A DNA stretch of 64,000 nucleotides from Novosphingobium sp. KCTC 2891 (GCF_025938155.1 NZ_JAPCZG010000002.1:1-64000), one strand, 5' to 3'; shown: positions 38,308-48,810, numbered from the stretch's first letter. Numbers and translations are program-made. The notes: a model not told the origin generated them from the letters alone.

Positions 38308-39690
38308 TCAGGCCGGAACAAATGCCAGCGTGCGGGCGGCGGGATCGGCTTTTTCCAGCCGCACCGCCAGCCGCGTGCCAGGCGCCGCGCCGGGGCTGCG
38401 CGTGCGCGCCACCACCGGCAGGCCCTCAAGATGGATTCGCGCGCTGGGCCCCTCGGTATCGGTCACCACCGCGCGGAACACCTCCCCCTCGCGGCCATGA
38501 AGCATGACCGTTTCGGCAAGGTCGATCACCGCGCGCTCGATCCGCCCGGCGAGCGCGTCGGCGCGGGCCATCACCTCGGGCAGGCGGTCGAACGCGGCAA
38601 CCACTTCGTCGGGCACCGCCTGCCCGTTCGCCACCGCCAGCGCCGCGCGGATCACATAGCGATCGGCCAGCCGGCGCAGCGGCGCGGTGGCGTGGGCATA
38701 GGGGGCCGCGATGGCCGCGTGCCACGGCTCCGCTCCGGCGTGATAAGGCGCATAGCCCGCGCCGCTGCCCGCGCGGCGCACCGCCAGCATGAACGCGGCG
38801 TGGTGCGGATCGGCGGGATCGAGCGTGCGCTCGAAATCCTTGATGTCCATGCCCGCGGGCCAGTCGAGCGCGAGCGCACCGGCGGTCTGTCGCAGCCGCG
38901 CGACCGCCTTCGCGTCCGGCCCGGCCATCACCCGGAAAAGCCCGGTATGGTGATCGAGCAGCGCCCGCGCGACGGCGAGGTTGGACGCCAGCGACAGCGC
39001 CGCGTTCTGCTCTTCGGACGCCAGCATCGGACGATAGGCGAGCGCAAACCGGTCATGGCCCAGCCCCACCACTTCCTGCTGCGGCGGATCGACGCGCGCC
39101 GCGCCGCGCCGGGTTTCGGCCGCCGCGATCCGCTCGGCCAGTTCGGCGAAGCCATCGGGCATATCGGCGGGACGCACCCGGTCGTAGGCCAGCTTGGCGC
39201 GGCTGCGCACCAGCGCCCGCTCCACGCCGTCGAGCCGGGTTTCCCCGTCCGGCGCCACGCGGACGGCGAAGACCACCGCCGGGCGGGGGCCGTCGGGCAG
39301 GAGGCTGGCGGCCTTTTCAGCCAGCACCGGCGGATAGAGACCCGCCTTGCCATCGGGCAGGTAGAGCGTCTCGCCCCGGTGCCATGCCTCCACGTCGACC
39401 GGATCGCCATCGGCCACGAACCACGCGACATCGGCGATGGCATAGCGCAGCACGAGGTCGCCCCCGCTGCGCTCGATGGCGAAGGCCTGGTCAAGATCGG
39501 TCGACGTCGCCGGGTCAAGCGTGACGAAGGGAACGGCGGTGCGATCGACGTGAGCGTCAGGCGTGCGCGCGGCGGCGGCCTCCGCCGCGGCGAGGACCTG
39601 CGGCGGAAAGCTGGCGGGCACCTGGAACTGGGTGCGAATGTCGGCGAGGCCGCGGCTCAGGATACCGCCGGGATCGTGCAGGGCCTTCAT
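38308..39690 (-). CDS. Compact RNB-domain ribonuclease (RNase II/R superfamily)
   Basis: 3'-5' exoribonuclease-like protein of 460 residues containing little beyond the RNB catalytic domain. The acidic active-site motif is D59-P-A-T-S-T-D65-L-D67-Q68, so three of the four classical Asp are present and the fourth is Gln, as in the DLDQA subgroup found in many bacteria. The helical signature P-Y-A-H-A-T-A-P-L-R-R-L-A-D-R-Y is intact. Cold-shock domains are missing and the C-terminal ~60 residues are only S1-like at best. It may trim short RNAs; activity should be weaker or more specialised than RNase R. Confidence 0.88.
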   Translation of the reverse strand: MKALHDPGGILSRGLADIRTQFQVPASFPPQVLAAAEAAAARTPDAHVDRTAVPFVTLDPATSTDLDQAFAIERSGGDLVLRYAIADVAWFVADGDPVDVEAWHRGETLYLPDGKAGLYPPVLAEKAASLLPDGPRPAVVFAVRVAPDGETRLDGVERALVRSRAKLAYDRVRPADMPDGFAELAERIAAAETRRGAARVDPPQQEVVGLGHDRFALAYRPMLASEEQNAALSLASNLAVARALLDHHTGLFRVMAGPDAKAVARLRQTAGALALDWPAGMDIKDFERTLDPADPHHAAFMLAVRRAGSGAGYAPYHAGAEPWHAAIAAPYAHATAPLRRLADRYVIRAALAVANGQAVPDEVVAAFDRLPEVMARADALAGRIERAVIDLAETVMLHGREGEVFRAVVTDTEGPSARIHLEGLPVVARTRSPGAAPGTRLAVRLEKADPAARTLAFVPA

Positions 39691-39741
39691 CAGAGACGCT
39701 CAGATACCTTCAGGTTCGTTTAGGTGCCGTTCGGGTCGCGC

Positions 39742-40542
39742 TCAGGGATCGACGAATTCGGGCGCGCGCTTTTCCATGCCGGACGCCACCGCTTCCGTCT
39801 GGTTGCGCGAGTACATCAGTTCCTGCTGGGCCAGGCTTTCGGCCATGAGCACCTGATCCGTCGACAATTCCGGCACCCGGTTGCACAGCGACTTGGAACT
39901 GCGCACCGCGGTCGGGCTCTTGCCTGCGATCTCGTGCGCCAGCGCCATCGCGCGGCCCAGCGGATCGGCATCGACATGGGTGGCGAAGCCCAGCGACAGC
40001 GCCTCCTCGCCCCGGAATTCGCGGTGGGTGTAGATCAGTTCGCGCAGCACATCGTCGCGCACATTGCCGCGCCACAGCGCGAAGCCGGCCATGTCGGGCA
40101 CAAGGCCCCACTTCGATTCCATCACCGCCATGCGCGTATCGGGATGGACGATCCTGATGTCCGGCCCGCTCGCGACCTGAAGCCCGCCGCCGAAGGCAAC
40201 GCCGTGGACCGCCGCTATCACCGGCATCGGCAACTTGCGCCAGACCATCGCGGCCTGCTGCGGCCGGTTGCAGTTGCCATGGGTGCGGATGACGAGCGTG
40301 TTCTCACCCTCCCAGCGGCTGCGGTTGCCAAGACTGGAGAGGTCGATCCCTGCGCAGAAGGCGCGGCCAGCGCCCGAAATCACCGCCGCGCGCACGCCGC
40401 GCTGTTCGTGCAGGTGGTGGCCGGCGGCGACCAACCCTTCGAACATCGCATCGTCGAGCGCGTTCATCTTGTCCGCCCGGTCGAGCAGGACATGGGCGAC
40501 ATGGTCTTCGATGGTGACGCTGACGCGGTCGTGGAAACGCAT
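39742..40542 (-). CDS. Crotonase-family enoyl-CoA hydratase/isomerase
   Basis: Enoyl-CoA hydratase/isomerase superfamily protein of 266 residues. The two oxyanion-hole segments are visible (S-G-A-G-R-A-F-C-A-G-I-D and H-G-V-A-F-G-G-G-L-Q), and an M-E-S-K-W-G-L-V-P-D-M stretch supplies a catalytic-type acid. ATG 40542 has a GATGAGG Shine-Dalgarno 6 bases upstream; ATG 40554 does not. It is separated by 121 bases from the upstream aminotransferase gene on the same strand. It could serve in beta-oxidation or amino-acid degradation. Confidence 0.88.
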   Translation of the reverse strand: MRFHDRVSVTIEDHVAHVLLDRADKMNALDDAMFEGLVAAGHHLHEQRGVRAAVISGAGRAFCAGIDLSSLGNRSRWEGENTLVIRTHGNCNRPQQAAMVWRKLPMPVIAAVHGVAFGGGLQVASGPDIRIVHPDTRMAVMESKWGLVPDMAGFALWRGNVRDDVLRELIYTHREFRGEEALSLGFATHVDADPLGRAMALAHEIAGKSPTAVRSSKSLCNRVPELSTDQVLMAESLAQQELMYSRNQTEAVASGMEKRAPEFVDP

Positions 40543-40663
40543 GGAAAACCTCATCCCTTCGTGATCTTTGCCCCATCGTTGCGCATTCGCCGCCGGGGGT
40601 AAAGCAGGGAGAGCCAAATAGGCCGGCGCGCGCGCGAACGGCGCCGGCCCGTTCGGGATGGCG

Positions 40664-41863
<1,200 letters not shown>

Positions 41864-42016
41864 GACAGGTTACTCATATGACGCGGCGGAAATTGCCGCA
41901 GCGCGGCCTTACGCCAATCGGCCGCGCAAGGGAACCGCAAGGGCTAACAAGCTGTCACATCGCGTGTATAGACCAAGGTGTAACGCCGAAGACGACCTCG
42001 TGAGACGGAAGCGCAG

Positions 42017-43894
42017 ATGAGCCGGGACAAGACGCCGCCCCACGCCGACGACGACAGCATCGTGGTGGAGGATCTCTTCCGCAAGCAGGGCGAGGCGTTG
42101 CAATCGCTGTTCGCACCGTTCCTGCCCACGATGGGCAGCAAGGTTCCCGATCCCGCGGATATGCAGCACTGGGCGATGTCCGCCGCCAAGCTTCAGAAGA
42201 TGTGGCTCGATTTCGGCGCGGAGCAGGCCGGCGGGATCGAACCGGCGCTGATGAAGCTGGGCAATGGCGATCGCTGGTCGGCGATGTTCTCGCAGTGGTT
42301 GGGCGCCATGCCGCTCGCCTCGACAGAAGTGCAGGCGAAGCTGTGGGAGGAAAGCCTCTCGCTGTGGACCACGGTGCTGGGGCAATTTGCGGGCGACAAG
42401 CCGAAGGCCGACCACGTGCTTCCGCGCAAGGATCGCCGCTTCGCCGATCCGCGCTGGCGCGAACAGCCGGTCTTCGCGCTGCTGCACCAGACCTACCTGC
42501 TACTGGCAGAGCGGATCAACGCGATGGCGGCCGGGATCGACGGCCTGGCGCCCGAGAAGAAGGAGCAGCTGCGCTTCCTGACCAAGGTGATCACCGATGC
42601 GCTCAGCCCGGCAAACTTCCCGCTGACCAATCCGCTGGTGATCGAGCGGACGCTGGAAACGCAGGGCGAGAACCTGGTGAAGGGCGCCGAGCACCTGCTG
42701 GCAGACTTGCGCAAGGGGCAGCTGACCCACACCGACCCGCACGCGTTCGAGCTGGGCCGCAACATCGCCGCCACGCCAGGCAAGGTGGTGCATGAAACCC
42801 CGCTGTTCCAGCTGATCCAGTATTCGCCCGTCACCGACGAAGTGCGCGCGGTGCCGCTGCTGATCTTCCCGCCCTGGATCAACCGGTTCTACATCCTCGA
42901 TCTCAACCCGAAGAACAGCTTCATCCGCTGGGCGGTGGCGCAGGGGCTGACGGTGTTCGTCGTCTCGTGGAAATCGGCCGACGCAAGCATGGCCGACGTG
43001 GTGTGGGACGATTACATCCGCGCCCAGATCGAAGCGGTCGACGTGGTGCGCGAGCGGCTGGGGGTGCCGGCGGTCCACACCATCGGCTATTGCGTGGCGG
43101 GGACCACGCTGGCCGCCACGCTGGCGCTGCTGGCGCGGCGCGGCGAGGCCGACCGTATCGCGTCCGCCACGTTCTTCACCGCCCAGGTCGATTTCGCGAA
43201 TGCGGGCGACCTCAGGAACTTCATCGACGAGAACCAGATCGCGCTGCTCGAAACGCTCTCGAACGACGGCTATCTCGACGGGCGCTACATGGCAGTCACG
43301 TTCAACCTGCTGCGCGGCCCGGACCTGATCTGGAACTACGTGGTCAACAACTACCTGCTGGGGCAGGACTACCCCGCGTTCGACCTGCTCCACTGGAACG
43401 GCGACACCACGAACCTGCCGTCGAAGTGGCACAAGGCCTATCTTGAGGACCTCTATCGCGACAACCAGTTGGTCGTGCCCGACGCGATCACTGTCGATGG
43501 AACGCCGATCGACCTGCGCCGCATTGCAACACCATGCTACATCCAGGCCGGGCGCGAGGACCATATCGCGCCTGCGGAAAGCGTGTGGCAGCTGACGCGC
43601 CATCTGGCCGGGCCCTGGAAATTCGTGCTGGCCGGATCGGGCCACATCGCCGGCGTGGTCAACCCGCCCGAGGCGGGCAAGTACCAGTACTGGCTGAACG
43701 ACGCACCTGCGAGGACGCTCGCCGAGTTCATCGACGGGGCGCAGGAGACCAAGGGCAGCTGGTGGCCGGACTGGATCGACTGGATCGGCAAGCTGGACCC
43801 CGCGCGTGTCCCCGCGAAGGGCAAGCGCAAGCCCGGCGGCCGCGGCGACAGCGTGATCGAGGACGCGCCTGGGCGCTACGTCAAGACCCGCTGA
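42017..43894 (+). CDS. phaC: Class I poly(3-hydroxyalkanoate) synthase PhaC
   Basis: PHA polymerase of 625 residues. The alpha/beta-hydrolase core has the lipase-like box G-Y-C359-V-A-G (usually GYCVGG), catalytic D515 in REDHIAP and H543 in GSGHIAG, the full triad. The N-terminal ~200 residues are the helical PhaC domain (PHB-synthase N). Length and sequence match class I enzymes that need no PhaE/PhaR subunit. The phasin gene follows 174 bases downstream, with its own promoter. It makes short-chain polyester granules in the cytoplasm. Confidence 0.95.
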   Translation: MSRDKTPPHADDDSIVVEDLFRKQGEALQSLFAPFLPTMGSKVPDPADMQHWAMSAAKLQKMWLDFGAEQAGGIEPALMKLGNGDRWSAMFSQWLGAMPLASTEVQAKLWEESLSLWTTVLGQFAGDKPKADHVLPRKDRRFADPRWREQPVFALLHQTYLLLAERINAMAAGIDGLAPEKKEQLRFLTKVITDALSPANFPLTNPLVIERTLETQGENLVKGAEHLLADLRKGQLTHTDPHAFELGRNIAATPGKVVHETPLFQLIQYSPVTDEVRAVPLLIFPPWINRFYILDLNPKNSFIRWAVAQGLTVFVVSWKSADASMADVVWDDYIRAQIEAVDVVRERLGVPAVHTIGYCVAGTTLAATLALLARRGEADRIASATFFTAQVDFANAGDLRNFIDENQIALLETLSNDGYLDGRYMAVTFNLLRGPDLIWNYVVNNYLLGQDYPAFDLLHWNGDTTNLPSKWHKAYLEDLYRDNQLVVPDAITVDGTPIDLRRIATPCYIQAGREDHIAPAESVWQLTRHLAGPWKFVLAGSGHIAGVVNPPEAGKYQYWLNDAPARTLAEFIDGAQETKGSWWPDWIDWIGKLDPARVPAKGKRKPGGRGDSVIEDAPGRYVKTR

Positions 43895-43951
43895 CGCATT
43901 CGGCCGGACCCGAACAGGGGGCCGAACCTCGCCTTTGGATCAGGTTTATTG

Positions 43952-44011
43952 TGCACTGCACCATGACGCCTTGACTCTGGGCGGATCATGCGTATTTTGT
44001 GCAGTGCAGCA
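43952..44011 (+). promoter_or_regulatory. Phasin promoter flanked by TGC-rich boxes (PhaR-like operator)
   Basis: TTGACT (43971-43976), 16-base spacer, TATTTT (43993-43998). TGCACTGCA (43952-43960) lies before the -35, and TGCAGTGCAGCA (44000-44011) starts right at the -10 end. The boxes resemble the CTGC-N3-GCAG site of PhaR, the repressor of phasin genes that is released by PHA granules. The phaR gene itself is not in the window. Confidence 0.65.
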
Positions 44012-44068
44012 GAGGCCCATGGGAAAGACTCCGATCGGCCAAGCGGCATTTTGCAGGAGCCGTCAGCG

Positions 44069-44995
44069 ATGGCAGACGAAATGAAGGAAGACATGATCGA
44101 GACCCCGGCTCAGGTTCCGGCCCCCGTGGTCGTTCCCGAGGTGGTCGAGGCCGTGGCCGAACCGGACACCGTCCCCGCCGCTGAGGTCATCGCGGCCGAA
44201 GACCTTCCCGCCAAGAGGAAGCCAGGCCGTCCACGCAAGGATGAGGGCGAGCAGAAGGCCGAAGCACCTGCCAGCGAGATCGTTGCCGCGGAAGAACCCG
44301 CCGTGACTGTCGAAGTGGCCAGTGCCCCCGAAGCCGAAGTCCCCGCCCTCAAGGTCAGGCAAGCCCGACAGGCCAAGCCCCGCACCCCGGCCAAGACCCC
44401 CGCAGCAGCGGTGGCTCCGGTCAAGGTTGCGGCGCCCCGCGCCAAGGCCAAGCCTGCCCCCCGCAAGTCGGTTGCGAGCGTCCCGCCGAAGACGACTGCA
44501 CCGATCAAGAACCGCGTGATACCCGCCGCCGCCCCCTTCTCGCGGAGTGCGCCGGCTTCCAGGAAGGAACACTCCGTCATGACCACCACCGCCAACGAAT
44601 TCACCGAAAAGTTCCAGTCCGCCGTCAAGGGCGCTTCGGACAAGGCCAAGCTTGCGTTCGGCGATGCCGGCGAGTTCGCCAAGGGCAACGTCGAAGCCAT
44701 CGTGCAGTCGGGCAAGATCCTTGCCACCGGCATGCAGGAAATGGGCAAGAGCTACGTTGCCGAAAGCAAGTCGGCGATGGAAACCATGACTTCCGAACTC
44801 AAGGGCCTGGCTTCGGTCAAGTCGCCCACCGAGTTCTTCGAGAAGCAGTCGGCGCTCCTGCGCAAGCAGTTCGACGCCGCCGTGGCCGCCAGCTCGAAGA
44901 ACAGCGAAGCCATGCTGAAGCTCGCCAACGAAGCTTTCCAGCCGATTTCGACCCGCGTCAGCCTCGCGGTCGAAAAGATGAAGCAGGCCGCCTGA
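44069..44995 (+). CDS. Phasin with N-terminal AT-hook and basic Ala/Pro-rich arm
   Basis: Granule-coating protein of 308 residues. The C-terminal ~138 residues (MTTTANEFTEKF onward) are a normal Phasin_2 domain: amphipathic, Ala/Lys-rich helix with FFEKQSALLRKQFD. The N-terminal half is different: an acidic Val/Glu/Ala stretch, an AT-hook-like K-R-K-P-G-R-P-R-K near residue 50, then Lys/Pro/Ala repeats like histone H1-like tails. ATG 44069 has AGGAG 9 bases upstream. An in-frame ATG at 44579 has its own AGGAAGGA, so a short phasin alone could also be made. It may tether granules to DNA like PhaF, in reversed domain order. Confidence 0.88.
   Translation: MADEMKEDMIETPAQVPAPVVVPEVVEAVAEPDTVPAAEVIAAEDLPAKRKPGRPRKDEGEQKAEAPASEIVAAEEPAVTVEVASAPEAEVPALKVRQARQAKPRTPAKTPAAAVAPVKVAAPRAKAKPAPRKSVASVPPKTTAPIKNRVIPAAAPFSRSAPASRKEHSVMTTTANEFTEKFQSAVKGASDKAKLAFGDAGEFAKGNVEAIVQSGKILATGMQEMGKSYVAESKSAMETMTSELKGLASVKSPTEFFEKQSALLRKQFDAAVAASSKNSEAMLKLANEAFQPISTRVSLAVEKMKQAA
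44561..44581 (+). promoter_or_regulatory. Internal ribosome-binding site and start in the phasin gene
   Basis: AGGAAGGA (44561-44568) lies 10 bases before an in-frame ATG (44579-44581). Translation from here gives a 138-residue stand-alone phasin. The spacing and strength exceed those of the upstream start. Confidence 0.55.
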
Positions 44996-45053
44996 TCATC
45001 TGATTGACGGCGCGCTCATTCGGCGTGCGGCGCGCCGCCGAGGCCTGTGGAAG

Positions 45054-45086
45054 CGGACCGGACGGGAACCCCCGCCCGGTCCGTTT
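45054..45086 (+). terminator. Terminator-like hairpin after the phasin gene
   Basis: CGGACCGG (45054-45061) pairs with CCGGTCCG (45076-45083), one mismatch, then CGGG with CCCG and a 4-base loop, followed by TTT. It lies 58 bases after the phasin stop. Confidence 0.55.
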
Positions 45087-45231
45087 GCATTTCGGAAAGG
45101 GCTTTGCGGCCACACGCTTGCGGCGCCTCTTGTATGCGCGGGCAGGCAATGCGATATTCGACACCATCATGAAGCATGAATCCGGTTTTTCCGCCCTTGA
45201 GGCCACCTCGGCGCGTGCATCGATTCGCGTG

Positions 45232-45567
45232 ATGGCGGCGGACGATGACGGAACACGGGGTCCGGACGACAACGATCTGGTCGGCATCGCCACCAAGACC
45301 CGCACCCGGCCCAAGAAGCCGAGCATGTTCAAGGTGCTCATGCTCAACGACGATTACACCCCGATGGAATTCGTGGTGATGGTGCTGAAGCGCTTCTTCC
45401 ACATGGATCTGGAACAGGCCACGCGCGTCATGCTCCACGTGCACCAGAAGGGCGTGGGCGTGTGCGGCGTATTCCCCTACGAGATCGCCGAGACCAAGGT
45501 GAACCAGGTGATGGACTTCGCAAAGGCGAACCAGCACCCGCTCCAATGCACGCTGGAAAAGGCCTGA
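45232..45567 (+). CDS. clpS: ATP-dependent Clp protease adaptor ClpS
   Basis: Adaptor that delivers N-degron substrates to ClpAP; 111 residues from ATG 45232. The core motifs are all present: [17 protein letters not shown] (Asn-Asp substrate pocket), the V-M-L-x-V-H-x-x-G helix and [11 protein letters not shown]. The Met in MEFVVM forms the hydrophobic gate. An in-frame ATG at 45169 would add 21 residues unlike any family member, and neither start has a good Shine-Dalgarno. No clpA gene is adjacent; in many alphaproteobacteria clpS stands near clpA, so the partner probably lies elsewhere. Confidence 0.93.
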   Translation: MAADDDGTRGPDDNDLVGIATKTRTRPKKPSMFKVLMLNDDYTPMEFVVMVLKRFFHMDLEQATRVMLHVHQKGVGVCGVFPYEIAETKVNQVMDFAKANQHPLQCTLEKA

Positions 45568-45622
45568 GCCGCTTTCTGGCGGTCCGCCTGGCCGCCCTGC
45601 TGCCCTTGTTGGCCTGCCCGCC

Positions 45623-46090
45623 TTATTGAAGCGCGCGCAATTCCACGATGTCGCGCGCCATGGCTCGCAGCACGGCGGCGACCAGCGCCATCGCCAATGA
45701 CCTTGCGCTGCGCGAATGCGCGCCGGTGCCGCTGCCCAGCACGACCTGCGCGATGAACGTGCCGTCGTTGAGCCGGCCGCACGTGTAGACCGCCGCATCG
45801 GGCAAAAGCGCCACAGCGGCGCTTTCATATGCTCCCGAATCCGCCAGCAGGTTGATCCACAGCAAGTCGTCGCGGCGGGTGTCCTCCTCGTGCGGGGCAG
45901 GCAGCAGCGGGGCCGCTCCGAACAGCCGAAGCGCGCGTTCAAAGCCCGCGCGCTGGCGGTCCGGTTCGAGCGCCTCGCAAAAATCCGCCACCGCCTGAAG
46001 ATCCGAAGGCTGCGGCGCACTGCGCAGCTTCAGCGAATCCCACCAGCGCGGCGCCTGCCTGCCTGCTACCACGACGATATTATCTCCCAT
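45623..46090 (-). CDS. Conserved-looking hypothetical protein
   Basis: A 155-residue protein that I do not recognise. It is predicted soluble with no signal peptide. It begins MGDNIVVVAGRQAPRWWDSL and contains a WINLLADSGAYESAAVALLP region and an Ala/Ser-rich helix near the C-terminus (SARSLAMALVAAVLRAMARD). The codon pattern matches the neighbours, and no overlapping frame looks better, so I consider it real. It is convergent with clpS (55-base gap) and divergent from lptF. Confidence 0.6.
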   Translation of the reverse strand: MGDNIVVVAGRQAPRWWDSLKLRSAPQPSDLQAVADFCEALEPDRQRAGFERALRLFGAAPLLPAPHEEDTRRDDLLWINLLADSGAYESAAVALLPDAAVYTCGRLNDGTFIAQVVLGSGTGAHSRSARSLAMALVAAVLRAMARDIVELRALQ

Positions 46091-46334
46091 TGCTGCGACA
46101 ACCCAGAATACCGGAGACCCCAGAGCGGGAACCGGTGTTGGGCGTTGATAACGCCCGATCCCTAGGACGAAGCGTCATTATCTATATCCATGGTCCTATA
46201 GTGGCAATAACGTTGGTTATGAAAGCTCCCTTAGCGCGCGCAGGGGACGCTGCGCTTTTCGCCTTCCGCCGCGCACGCAACCGGGCTAGTCCACGCTCCA
46301 CCCTTCGCCCCAGCCGAGACACATCGATCCGCCC

Positions 46335-47582
46335 GTGAAGTTTCTGACCGCCACTGACAGGTATATCGCCCGGCTCGTGCTGGTGCCGATGGCCGCCGTG
46401 TTCGTCATCGCCGCGTCGCTGCTCGTGCTCGACAAGATGCTCAAGCTGTTCGATTTCGTCGCGACCGAAGGCGGGCCGGTCAGCGTCGTGTTCAAGATGC
46501 TGGCGAACCTGCTGCCCGAATATGCCAGCCTGGCCATCCCGCTCGGCCTGATGCTGGGCATCCTGTTCGCGTTCCGCAAGCTGGCGACATCCTCGGAACT
46601 CGACGTGATGCGCGCGGTGGGGCTGTCCTACACGCGGCTGCTGCGCGTGCCCTACCTGTTCGCGATCGGACTGGCCGCGCTGAACCTGGTGATCGTCAGC
46701 TATCTCCAGCCGCTGTCGCGCTACTATTACGAGCAGCTCAACTATGAGCTGCGGTCGGGCGCGCTGGGCGCTTCGATCAAGGTGGGCGAATTCAACTCGT
46801 TGCAGGACCGCACGGCGCTGCGCGTGGAATCGAGCCGCGACGAAGGACGCGACCTTCAGGGCATCTTCGCGCGGATCGCCACCAAGGAAGGCCAGACGCT
46901 GGTCATCTCCGCGCGCGACGGCCAGTTCTTCGCCAACCGCGACAATCCGGACACCGTGATCCTGCGCCTGACCGACGGCCAGATCGTGCAGGATGGCCCC
47001 GGCATCAAGAGCCCGCGCGTGCTGACCTTCGCCAGCCACGACCTGCCCATCGATCTGCCCAAGATCGAGCAGTTCCGCCAGCGCGGCGACAAGGACCGCG
47101 AATACTTCCTGCCCGAACTGCTCAAGATCGGCTGGAGCAACCAGGCGACCCAGCTGGCGCGCGCGCAGAGCCTGGCGAGCTTCAACTTCCGCATCGTGGA
47201 AGTGGTGATGATGTTCCTGCTGCCCCTGCTGGCGGTGGCGCTCGCGGTGCCGCCCAAGCGCTCGACGTCGACGCTGGGCGTGTTCCTGTCGATCGTGATG
47301 GTGGTCGCCTACCACAAGGTGAACCAGTACGGGCAGGACGTGGCCAGTCTGGGCAAGATCGACCCCACGCTGTCGCTGTGGGGGCCGTTCCTGCTGTTCG
47401 CCCTGCTGATCCTGTGGATGTACTGGCGCATCGCCTACGTTCCCGGCGGCCAGCCGATCGGCGCGCTGGAAACCGGCTTCGCCAAGATCAGCCGCCGCCT
47501 GCGCAAGCTATTCGGCCCCAGGCAGATGCGCGATGCGCCGACCGATGCCGACGACGCCGAGGGAGCAGCCGGTGCAGCTTGA
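46335..47582 (+). CDS. lptF: LPS export permease LptF
   Basis: Inner-membrane permease subunit of the LptB2FG complex that extracts lipopolysaccharide (or a sphingomonad glycolipid) from the inner membrane. 415 residues, with six transmembrane helices in two groups of three and a large periplasmic beta-jellyroll between (residues ~95-270). Typical YjgP/YjgQ features are DRYIARLVLVPM at the N-terminus and S-S-E-L-D-V-M-R-A-V-G-L-S (coupling helix). Start GTG 46335. It overlaps lptG by 11 bases. Confidence 0.93.
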   Translation: MKFLTATDRYIARLVLVPMAAVFVIAASLLVLDKMLKLFDFVATEGGPVSVVFKMLANLLPEYASLAIPLGLMLGILFAFRKLATSSELDVMRAVGLSYTRLLRVPYLFAIGLAALNLVIVSYLQPLSRYYYEQLNYELRSGALGASIKVGEFNSLQDRTALRVESSRDEGRDLQGIFARIATKEGQTLVISARDGQFFANRDNPDTVILRLTDGQIVQDGPGIKSPRVLTFASHDLPIDLPKIEQFRQRGDKDREYFLPELLKIGWSNQATQLARAQSLASFNFRIVEVVMMFLLPLLAVALAVPPKRSTSTLGVFLSIVMVVAYHKVNQYGQDVASLGKIDPTLSLWGPFLLFALLILWMYWRIAYVPGGQPIGALETGFAKISRRLRKLFGPRQMRDAPTDADDAEGAAGAA

Positions 47583-48672
47583 ATTCTTCCCCTCGCGGAC
47601 GATGACGCTCTACATCGCGAAGATGTTCGCCACCCGCATCGTCGCGGTGCTGCTGATGCTGGTGCTCGTGCTCCAGATGCTGGACCTGCTCAGCGAAAGC
47701 GGGGACATTCTGGCCGCACCGGGCAACGGTCAGGCGCAGCTGCTGACCTATGTCGGCCTGCGGATGCCGCAACTGGTCAGCCGCTTCCTGCCCTATTCGG
47801 TGCTGCTGTCGACCATCATCACGCTGATGACGCTCAACCAGAACAGCGAAGTCGTCTCGATGAAGGCCGCCGGACTTTCCGCGCACCAGATCCTGGCGCC
47901 GCTGTTCCTGGTCGCGGCGGTGGTCTCGGGCGTGACCTTCGCCTTCAACGAACGCATCGTCACCCGCTCCACTGCGACGCTGAAGGCATGGCAGGCGGCG
48001 GATTTCGGACCGATCCCCAAGGACAGCGAGGTGAAGGCCAACGTCTGGTTGCAGGACGGGCAGAACATCCTGTTCGCCAAGGCGATCGAGGGCCGCGGCC
48101 CGGCGATGCGGATGACCGACGTGAGCTGGTATCGCCGCGACCCCACCGGCATGGTCACCGAGATCGTCCGCACCCCGCAGGCCACTTTCGCCAATCCCGG
48201 CTGGCGCTTCACCGATCCCGCCACGTTCGACGTGCAGAGCACGCAGCGCAGCGCGGTGAAGGGCGAGAAGATCTACGCCAGGCAGGTCGAGCCGGCGCAG
48301 GTCGTGCTGCGCAAGGTCGACGCCGATACCGAATCGCTGCCGCGCCTGTCCGCATCGATCCAGGCGATCCGCGATGCCGGCTACCGAACCAGCGAGCTGG
48401 AAGGCAAATGGTGGCACAAGCTGTCCGGCCCGCTTTCCGCGCTGCTGATGCCGCTGCTGGGTGCGGTCGCGGCGTTCGGGCTGGCACGGTCGGGCCAGCT
48501 GTTCGTGCGCGCGGTGATCGGCATGGCGCTGGGCTTCGCCTATTTCGTGGTCGACAACGCCGCGCTCGCGATGGGCAACTTCGGCGGCTACCCACCCGTG
48601 CTGGCCGCCTGGGCGCCGTTCTGCCTGTTCCTGCTGATCGGCGAGACGGTTCTTATCCGGACGGAAGAGTAA
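47572..48672 (+). CDS. lptG: LPS export permease LptG
   Basis: Second permease subunit of LptB2FG, 366 residues. It has the same fold as LptF: TLYIAKMFATRIVAVLLMLV in helix 1, N-S-E-V-V-S-M-K-A-A-G-L-S (coupling helix to LptB) and a final helix trio ending GNFGGYPPVLAAWAPFCLFLLIG. Start GTG 47572 has GAGGGAG 6 bases upstream and overlaps lptF. Many sphingomonads make glycosphingolipids instead of LPS, so the cargo could be either. Confidence 0.93.
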   Translation: MQLEFFPSRTMTLYIAKMFATRIVAVLLMLVLVLQMLDLLSESGDILAAPGNGQAQLLTYVGLRMPQLVSRFLPYSVLLSTIITLMTLNQNSEVVSMKAAGLSAHQILAPLFLVAAVVSGVTFAFNERIVTRSTATLKAWQAADFGPIPKDSEVKANVWLQDGQNILFAKAIEGRGPAMRMTDVSWYRRDPTGMVTEIVRTPQATFANPGWRFTDPATFDVQSTQRSAVKGEKIYARQVEPAQVVLRKVDADTESLPRLSASIQAIRDAGYRTSELEGKWWHKLSGPLSALLMPLLGAVAAFGLARSGQLFVRAVIGMALGFAYFVVDNAALAMGNFGGYPPVLAAWAPFCLFLLIGETVLIRTEE

Positions 48673-48810
48673 GCCCTCCCCGCGCTTCGACCGGCGGCAT
48701 CCGGCCGGCCAGCGCAAGGCCTTTACGCTTGTGGTGGTGATGGGCGAGGGCATTGCGATCACCGCCGGCCACTGACCTTTCGAAGGCCGGCCGGCGACAA
48801 TCCGCACCCG

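Noticed and set aside
45064..45085. GGAAC ... CGTT before clpS
   Set aside because: The spacer is only 12 bases, and the DNA forms the phasin terminator hairpin.
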